NCBI GenBank assembly: GCA_030278955.1
Contig: JAOANR010000015.1
Span: forward strand, 22,600,626 to 22,664,625
Length of the DNA: 64,000 nt
From: Hygrophila difformis
Taxonomy: Eukaryota > Streptophyta > Magnoliopsida > Lamiales > Acanthaceae
Direction of reading: 5' to 3'
Both the position numbers and the translations under genes were made by a program. Below the pieces are notes generated by a model. The model searched no databases, was not told the DNA's origin, and worked only from the letters and a program-made list of their open reading frames with translations. Shown here piece by piece: positions 57,065-64,000 of this stretch; position 1 is the first letter of the stretch; every line of letters starts with the position of its first letter.

Positions 57065-57360
57065 GGCTGCGGCCGCCGGATGACCGGCTACACAAGAAAC
57101 TTACGAAACGGCTGTGGCCGCCGGATGACCGGCTACACAAGAAACTTACGAAACGGCTGCGACCGCCGGACAACCGGCTACACAAGAAACTTACTAAATT
57201 GGCTGCGGCGGCCGGATCACCGGCTAAACGAAATTTACTAAATTGGCTGAGGCCGCCGGATCGCCGGCTAAATGAAACTTACTAAATTGGCTAAAGCCGC
57301 CGGATCGCCGGCTAAATGACACTTATTAAATTGGCTGCGGCCACCAGATTGCCGTCTAAA
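57065..57360 (+). repeat. Hairpin minisatellite of LTR F (7 units)
   Basis: Seven units of about 42-46 bp beginning GGCTGCGGCCGCCGGAT. The arms around the GCCGG/CCGGC stem vary (for example CCGGATCGCCGG and CCAGATTGCCGTC in the last, most decayed unit). B has only two such units. Confidence 0.88.
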
Positions 57361-57850
57361 CTAAATATTGTTGAGTTGATGACGTAACGGGGAAAATAAA
57401 AGACTTAATTCTTTTTATGTATTTATTTATCTATTTATGTCCTTAAATTATGCATTAAAAATTATGTCTTAAATTTTATAACATGTTAAATTATTAATTA
57501 CGAATTTTAATGCATGTTCAAATATACAATTAAATTATTAATCTTTAAATTGGTAAATGTAATGTTTTGTATGCATGCCTAGTTTGTTTTTACTCGTGGA
57601 AAAATTTAAATGACTTTATCTTATTTTTAAATTATGTCTTTGCTCATGCTATTTAATAGAACATGTTTTAAAATTATGCTTATGCCTTATATTCTCATCT
57701 CTAGATTTAATTTAGTTATAAGAAAATATGAATTTAATTATTGTCTAGTAATTAGTCAAATTTACATGGTTTAATATGCATGCTTAAAAACGAGTCTTTA
57801 ATTATTAAAATTTTTAAACCCCTTTATTGCTATGTTAGGATCGACTTACT

Positions 57851-57902
57851 CAGTATTTTATATACTGATAAAACCTGTTGTTTCATTTTTTTTTCTTTAC
57901 AG
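57851..57902 (+). promoter_or_regulatory. Hairpin plus 3' splice-site-like module, LTR F
   Basis: CAGTATTTTATATACTG (57851-57867), then a long T-rich tract ending TTCTTTACAG at 57902. ACTTACT lies just upstream as a possible branch site. Confidence 0.55.
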
Positions 57903-58216
57903 AGTATGGAGAGATGGCATGAGCATGCACGCATATTGGGCTCGGGAATTAAATTAGTAACTGTGAATGTTGCAATTTATTAGACTTAAATTACCCACTG
58001 CGTTTTGGCCATGTCGGCCCATATTTAAACTTTCCGCTGCGACTTATTTTGAATTATACTATGTTATTTAAAAGTAAATCTTTTTGGGCTTGTTTTTAAA
58101 TTATTTTTGAAATACCTATAGCCTTGCATCTCTCGAGTGAGCTCGAATGAACTCGTGTCTTGCTTGGGAGGTGTAGCGGTGGCATCCCGGCCTGGGTTAC
58201 AAATCCCGGGTGTTAC

Positions 58217-61200
58217 ACAACTATTCTGATTTAAGAAGGTACAGCTGGCTGTGACTGAGTTTAAGGATTACGCCCAAGTATGGTGGCAAAAGTACTGTAC
58301 AGGAAACCAGGTAGCAAGACAACCACAGGTAACCAATTGGGAGTATCTCTTGCACATCATAGAACAGAGATTTGTACCGCATACATACAAGCCAGATATG
58401 TACAAGAAGCTCATTGCTCTGACTCAAGGGTCCATGACTGTGGAGGAATACTACCGGGAAATGGAGTTACTGTTAATGCGATCCCAGATCAATGAGGATC
58501 CGTTAATCACTCTTACCAGATTTGCACACCATCTGAGGCCAGAAATACACGAGGAAATGGAGATGCGAGGATACGTCAACATCACTGACCTTGTCAGAAA
58601 AGCTTCCAGATTCGAAGCACAGCTTAAGAAGAAGGTTCCTCGCCTACCTCCATCCGGGAATTACAATCTGAACAAACCATGGCTAATCCAACCACCGCAG
58701 GGATATATGCCGTCGCAGCCGCACAGAAACGATCAGGGTCGTGATCAGCCAAGAGATTTTGAATTAGGAAAGAATTTTCGAGAATACAACAGAGATGACA
58801 GAAATAGACCACCAATCAGAGAACAGAATCAGAATCCACCCCCACGGGATCAAAGAGAAGTTATTTGCTGGAAATGCGGGAGAAAAGGCCATTATGCGAA
58901 TGCGTGTCCCAATCCCAAAAGGATTGCAATTATTGAGAATGGCGATGAAGCAAGGCCGATACAGGAAGTCGAGCCTGGAGTGTTTAGGATTTATGATTCT
59001 GATGAAGAGCCCGAATGTGATTGTGAAGATCCGAGGCAAATCCAGGTTGAGGATCCAGCGAATCCAGAGGTGGACTACACTGAAGAGGAGGACATAAACA
59101 TGCTTGTGGCTATGAGAGCGTTAAATGCCGACAGAGGGACTGAAACTGCTGAGAACGAACAAAGGGAGAATCTCTTTCATTGTCGTTGTACCATTTTAGG
59201 GAATAACGCTACTTTAATTGTTGACAACGGCAGTTTCACTAATGTTGTAAGTTTATATACTGCTCGCAGGCTGCAACTACCCGTTGAAGAACACCCAAAG
59301 CCGTATCTCTTCCATTGGATGAACAACAGCGGGAAGACCAAGGTCACCCAACAGGTGTGGTTCCCATCACCAAAGGAACTTACTCCGAGAAGGTGTTATG
59401 CGACGTCGTCCCGATGAACGCATGCCACGTCTTGTTAGGACGACCATGGTTATTCGACAAGGATGCCACTTATAGGGGCAAATCCAACGTTTTGTACTTT
59501 AAGCATGGACAAAAGGATTATCTGTTTAAGCCTCTGGCTGTAAAACTTGTAAGACTTGATCAGGAGAAGCTTAGATCGAACATGGCGAAAGCGGAAGAGC
59601 TTGCCAAAGCCATTGCCAAAGGCAAGGCCAAGGTGGGCCAGACCTCCGCAGAAACAAATGATGAAAGTCAGTGTCTGATACCGATCAAAACAGAATTCAT
59701 GCAAGCAATGCTAGAACCTGGCTTTGCAGGACACTGTTTCCTTGCTTTAGTTAAGCCTGATGAATCTATTTCGAGAACTGTCAATATTGCACCTGAATTG
59801 TCTGAAAATTTTGCCAGGATGCTTGAACGCAACAAGGATGTATTTTCTGAAGAGGTGCCTGCTAGATTACCACCACTTCGAGGCGTAGAGCACCGAATCG
59901 ACTTCATGCCTTGAGCATCAATTCCAAAACGACCCGCCTATCGGATGAACCCAGAGGAAACGAAGGAAATTCAACGACAGGTTCAAGGTTTACTTGAGAA
60001 GGGTTGGGTACGGGAAAGTTTGTCACCATGTGCCGTCCCAGTTCTGTTAGTGCCAAAGAAGAATGGAGAATGGCGGATGTGCGTCGATTACAGGGCTGTC
60101 AATGCCATCACCGTCAAATACCGCCATCCTATTCCACAATTGGACGTCATGCTTGATGAACTTGGTGGAGCAAGCGTATTTTCCAAGATTTATCTGATGA
60201 GTGGCTACCATCAGATCCGGATGCAACCCGGAGACGAATGGAAAACTGCTTTTAAGACGAAATTCGGCCTTTACGAATGGCTTGTTATGCCGTTCGGCCT
60301 CACTTATGCACCTTCCACATTTATGCGTTTGATGAACGAAACCTTGAGAATATTCATTGGTAAATTTGTTGTAGTTTATTTTGACGATATCCTTGTCTAT
60401 AGTTGCACTGAATCTGATCACATTGCTCATGTTCAACAGGTTCTGAACAAATTGCGAGAAGTGCGACTGTATGCAAATTTCGAGAAGAGTACATTCTGTG
60501 TTCCGGAGGTCACCTTCCTTGGATTTGTGGTGGGCAAGGATGGGCTCAAAGTGGATGAATCAAAGATTAGGGCAATTTCTGAGTGGAAGCCGCCGATCAC
60601 TGTGCATGAAGTCAGAAGTTTTCTGGGTCTAAGCGGATTCTTTAGGAGATTCGTCCCTCAATTCAGTGTGATTGCCGCCCCAATCACTTCATTGCTTAGG
60701 AAGGAGAATCCATTCAAGTGGGGACAGGCACAACAGAAAGCCTTTGATGAACTTAAGGACAAATTGACCCATGCACCCGTGCTAGGACTGCTAAACTTCG
60801 AGTTACCATTCGTAGTACAAAGTGATGCATCGGGAGCAGGAATGGGGGCCGTGTTGTTGCAAGAAGGACGATCGATAGCTTACTACAGCGAAAAGTTCAG
60901 TGGAGCTCAGCTGAATTACTCCACTTATGATAAGGAATTGTATGCTATCGTGCAAGCTTCAAGGACATGGCAATACTACCTCCGAGGTCGAGAGTTCATC
61001 ATTCATACTGATCACGAGACGCTTAAGAATATCAAGGTTCAAGGGCAACTGAGCAAGCGACATGCCCATTGCAGCATGTTTATCGAGACCTTCCCGTACA
61101 TGATCAAGTATAAGAAAGGCAAAGATAATGTGGTTGCAGATGCACTGTCCCGAAGACTAGCGTTGGCATCATTTGCAACAATTAAGCTATTTGGATTTGA

Positions 61201-61354
61201 ACAAGTCAAAATTCAGTATGCCACTGACGAAGACTTCAAGGAAATTTTCAGACTGACAGAACAGAAGGGGTACAAAGAGTACTGCCGCCTACACGGATTT
61301 CTTTATTTCGGTAACAGATTGTGCATCCCAAAGGGATCCATTAGGGAGTTGCTA
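58217..61354 (+). pseudogene. Element D: Ty3/gypsy gag-pol, 5'-truncated and decayed
   Basis: Opens mid-gag right after LTR F (KVQLAVTEFKDYAQVWW). Contains a CCHC knuckle (CWKCGRKGHYANAC, about 58867-58908), a protease-like VDNGSFTNVVS where DSG is expected, a frameshift near 59360, the CDVVPM and LLGRPW block, and a TGA at 59912-59914 in place of a Gly codon. RT follows with [13 protein letters not shown] and YFDDILVYS, RNase H with [16 protein letters not shown] and TDHETLKN, and the start of integrase linker. [11 protein letters not shown] carries Tyr where the catalytic Asp is usual. RT sequence resembles the CRM/Reina side of the chromoviruses rather than Tekay. It is cut at 61355 by LTR C. 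No LTR of its own is visible. Confidence 0.85.
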
Positions 61355-61896
61355 TGTAATACCCGAGAATTTTGCAACATAAAACAAATAATTAAATAAA
61401 TAAATAATAAATGAATAAATAATAAATAAAGACACTAAATAAATAAAGAGAAAAAGAAATGAGAAATGAAGTCTAATAAAAAAAAGGGAATTAAAGTTCC
61501 AATACTCAAGACAATTTAATCGAATAAATTGTACACTGAAACCCAACACCAATGGACTCGAGAACTCTAGTCCAAGCATATATTTAGACCCGAATAAAAT
61601 GATGGTAAGAAGTGGGAACCCGAAGATACCCCGGAAATCGGAATCCGAGAACGTAGAGGGTTAGAAATCCGAAAGAGACGAGGAAAAGCACGACGGATCG
61701 CACGACCCGCCCGGAACGAAGTCCAGGCGGCAGCCGCGCGGTCATTGGCCATACGGCACGCCACGGCCGCGCCAGCGTGCAGAATCGCCGGTTGCGAGAT
61801 TCACTCCCCCGAATCCGGATTTTCCGACTTCGGTTGAACACCTTTCGGCTCAAGACTCACCAAGGCCGACCTTACACGTCCCTAGGTCATGCCTGT

Positions 61897-61905
61897 CTAT
61901 AAATA
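61897..61905 (+). promoter_or_regulatory. TATA box of LTR C
   Basis: CTATAAATA about 540 bp into the LTR, after a GC-rich stretch and before an A/C-rich leader-like segment. Likely the element's Pol II core promoter. Confidence 0.6.
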
Positions 61906-62244
61906 ACCTCTTGAAAGCCCCGAACACTTTTAAAAACATCCATACTCTCTATACGTTCGAAAAACCCTAATCCCGGAGTCGTAGGAGGCACGAAACCAAG
62001 GCGAGGACTGTCGTGGACGAATTCGGAAGATCTCTAACGTCATGGTAAGTTCCGATCCGATCCTTGCTCCATATACGATTCGAAAACGAATCCTAACTTC
62101 ATTCTTTTTCTTTTCTACACCCCGAATAGGATCGAGAACGAAGAACCCGGCGAACGGAGAAGATAAACGGTGGACTCGAAGCCACGTGACATGGATGTCC
62201 GGAGCAACCCGGAAAATAATCCGGATCCGAATTTAATTGGGCTT

Positions 62245-63740
62245 GAATTAATTAAATGGAGCAACACAAGCCTAGGCCCAGTTCAACAAAGAGCCCAACA
62301 AGCAATTAATTTAATGGAAGCTTTCCGGCCCATCACTCAGCAAATTCAAGTAGCCCATATGTCACCAACCGGCCCAAGTGAGAAGAAGCCCAAGGCTAGT
62401 CTGGCCCAACAACCTTCAAGCCCACTTCCCTTTCAACTCGGCTCGGCCAAACACCAGCAAAGGCCCAGCACACCTCAACTCCAGCTGAGCCCATTTCCCA
62501 ATTGTGCAATACGACCGCAGCAACGGCCATGTCTCCGGATACTCACCAACGCCGGCCATCTTCCCCGTCAAGCGAGTTCGAGCAAGGCAGCCTCCTCCAT
62601 CTTCCGTTCCCGTCCATCTCCATCTCCGAGCTGCCGAGATCTCCGACAACGTCAGCTCATCGCCGACCAAGCAGCAGCCCCACGCCGATCACCTTCTTCG
62701 ACGAGACGAAGAAACCCTCATTTTATCCTCCGGCAGAGCAGCGGCAGCAGCTCATCATCCCTCCGGCAATCGCCAAGAAGCTGCCCGCCTCCACAACTCA
62801 TTACGGTCATCTCCTTCATTTTTTCGGCCATCCCGAAAATCGTAACTACGCCGATGAAGAAAACCCCGATACGCCACAATTTGTATTCCAAGCTCCGGCC
62901 ACCTGCGCAACGAAGAAGAACGGCCGCTGCCGCCTTTCCCTTCGACCCTCATTCGTCCTCCGACGTGATTGCCAACTCCGGCCAAGTGCTTCTCCATCTC
63001 CGATCATCTTCTCCAATTTTCCGGCAGCAGTAGCGAAGCACATGGACCTCCTCCGATATCCTCCCGTCAGCCTCCGAGCACAGCCGTGGTCTCTGTCATT
63101 CTTCTCGAGCTCAGCCGCCCGTGTTGCCTCCGAACGCCACCTCCATGTCTCCAGTCGCCAGCCGCCCATGGCATGTCGCGAAGCACCCCCGGTCGCGAAC
63201 CCCTTGTCTCGCGCCAGCATGTTCCACGCCAAGCTTCGGGACTAGGAGTATCCAATTTCCTGTCGAGAACCCCTCCATTCCTGTGTCTCGTGACCAGCGT
63301 TTGCCTCACGACAGGATTCTCAATATTCAACAATTGTTTAATTTTATTTATACTTGTTTAATTATTGTAATGGGTTGATTAAAGCCCCTAATTAAATTAG
63401 TTAGCTTTGTTAATCCTTGTATTAGGGTTTGCCTATATATATGGCTCTCCCAACACTTGTTCTTCACCTTTTGATGAAATGAATATTTTTTGCTTGATAG
63501 CATGAATCAAATTTTTCTTAAGGTCAATCTAGAGTTTGTGGGAACCGAAAACCCTCACCCAACTCAATTGTGTTTTGGCTAGATGTCATTTCCATGATTC
63601 TTGGATTTTTGAAGCTCAAATCCAAGCTTGTGTTAGAGCTTCCCTATCCCTCTTTTCCTTCATCCCATTCCTTCTTCCTTTGATTTTATTTTTCTTTTTT
63701 TCAATCTATTTGATTTCTTTGCTTCGATCCATGGCACCAC
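62245..63740 (+). other. Extra segment within LTR C, with second TATA
   Basis: LTRs A and B have only about 175-180 bp between the first GGTAAG and the second GTAAGTT; here there are about 1.7 kb. The extra part is rich in GCCCAA and CCTCC motifs. It has long but overlapping, low-complexity open frames in all phases, and a TATATATAT at 63434-63442 followed by a CTCTCCCAACACTTG leader-like stretch. It may be an inserted element or lineage-specific LTR expansion. No domain recognised. Confidence 0.4.
63434..63442 (+). promoter_or_regulatory. Second TATA-like box within LTR C region
   Basis: TATATATAT in GCCTATATATATGGC, followed 30 bp later by a pyrimidine-rich start-like region. Confidence 0.4.
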
Positions 63741-64000
63741 GCCTCCGAATCAACGATCCCGGACGACCAAAGATCTGTAAGTTGACACTTACATGGTTTT
63801 GGGAGTAATTAAAACACTTAAATCTAAAAGCTTAATCAAAACTTTCAAAAATCTGTCAACATGTAATTTCTACCGGCGCAACGATTTTGTACAATTTTTC
63901 CGAACCTTAAAAGTCTTCAAACGAGAAAACGTAAAACACAAAAAACGTTCCTAAGACATAGATCTATCTTTTGTAAAAATTTCATAATTTTTCATCGTGT

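Larger units (their letters stand above)
44471..58216 (+). mobile_element. LTR F (B-related) fragment, split by element A2
   Basis: 44471-45470 and 56921-58216 together match the B LTR from about its position 650 to its end (TTGGTAAGG, TACTGTAAGTTGATG, 180-bp repeats, hairpin array, CAGTAT module, terminal hairpin, GGGTGTTACA). It ends at 58216, where gypsy element D begins mid-gag. The first ~650 bp are missing at the junction with LTR E. It is probably a solo LTR or LTR remnant within D. Confidence 0.8.
61355..64000 (+). mobile_element. LTR C, inserted in D, continues past window end
   Basis: Starts TGTAATACCCGAGAATTTTG, with the same 30-base start as 17747. An AAAT microsatellite, a GC-rich part and a TATA box (61897-61905) follow. 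Then come a donor-like ATGGTAAGTT (62042), a long unusual insert (about 62245-63740), and a second donor-like TGTAAGTTGACAC (63777). At 63920-63990 the AAACGTTCC and AAAATTTCATAATTTTTC motifs of the ~185-bp repeat begin. The 3' end is outside the window. Confidence 0.7.

Noticed and set aside
62170..63245. Pro/Ser-rich protein of 287 or 247 aa in the LTR C insert
   Set aside because: Overlapping long frames in all phases with low-complexity composition and no recognisable domain; more likely C-rich non-coding sequence.

Overview
This is a stretch of a plant nuclear genome, probably a eudicot. It holds one spliced, AT-rich-intron host gene for a NIPA magnesium-transporter family protein. The rest is mainly a stack of nested retrotransposons with plant hallmarks: PBSs matching initiator tRNA-Met, a Tekay/Del-like chromovirus polyprotein, Ty1/copia, an L1-type LINE with a DUF4283 ORF1, a tRNA-derived SINE and a Mutator-like MITE. 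No bacterial, organellar or viral gene cluster is present. One 500-base N gap lies at 18602-19101.

Layout. Positions 1-2683 are non-coding or unrecognised. Positions 2684-7757 (minus) are the complete eight-exon NIPA gene, with probable spliced 5' UTR exons up to about 8330. A SINE (8802-8971) with a 15-bp target duplication and a 981-bp non-autonomous Mutator-like element (9175-10155) with a 9-bp duplication follow. A decayed LINE (about 10340-12779 and 17390-17746) is split by a Ty1/copia element (12780-17389, minus) that has lost its RT catalytic core. Next come the start of a chromovirus-type LTR, the gap and a hAT-like terminus.

From 20428 to 58216 lies a nest of related long-LTR elements, which I name A, B, E and F. 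LTR E (minus, 20428-44470) is split by A1 (minus, 22361-43408), which has a full-length 1558-aa gag-pol ORF. A1's 5' LTR is in turn split by B (plus, 32096-41721), a very young but internally deleted and chimeric element. LTR fragment F (44471-58216) is split by A2 (plus, 45471-56915), an older copy with disabling mutations. F sits in a second, decayed Ty3/gypsy element D (58217-61354), which is cut at 61355 by LTR C running past the window end. Apparent LTR divergence by eye (B about 0.3%, A1 about 0.6%, A2 about 2%, copia about 5%) fits the nesting order.

Most notable: (1) A1, A2 and B all carry an extra coiled-coil ORF with an acidic SSDEDDP motif between the PBS and gag. (2) Their LTRs share an architecture of covarying hairpins: a tandem hairpin minisatellite whose sequence differs by family, a CAGTAY/RTACTG hairpin just before a polypyrimidine-AG site, and a third covarying hairpin near the LTR 3' end. 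Upstream GTAAG donors suggest a spliced leader intron inside the LTR. (3) Element B keeps the PPT and first ~150 bp of an A-type LTR inside a B-type element, and lost RT/RNase H by a deletion at an 8-bp microhomology. It therefore looks like a recombinant that needs a partner enzyme, which an A1-like element could supply.
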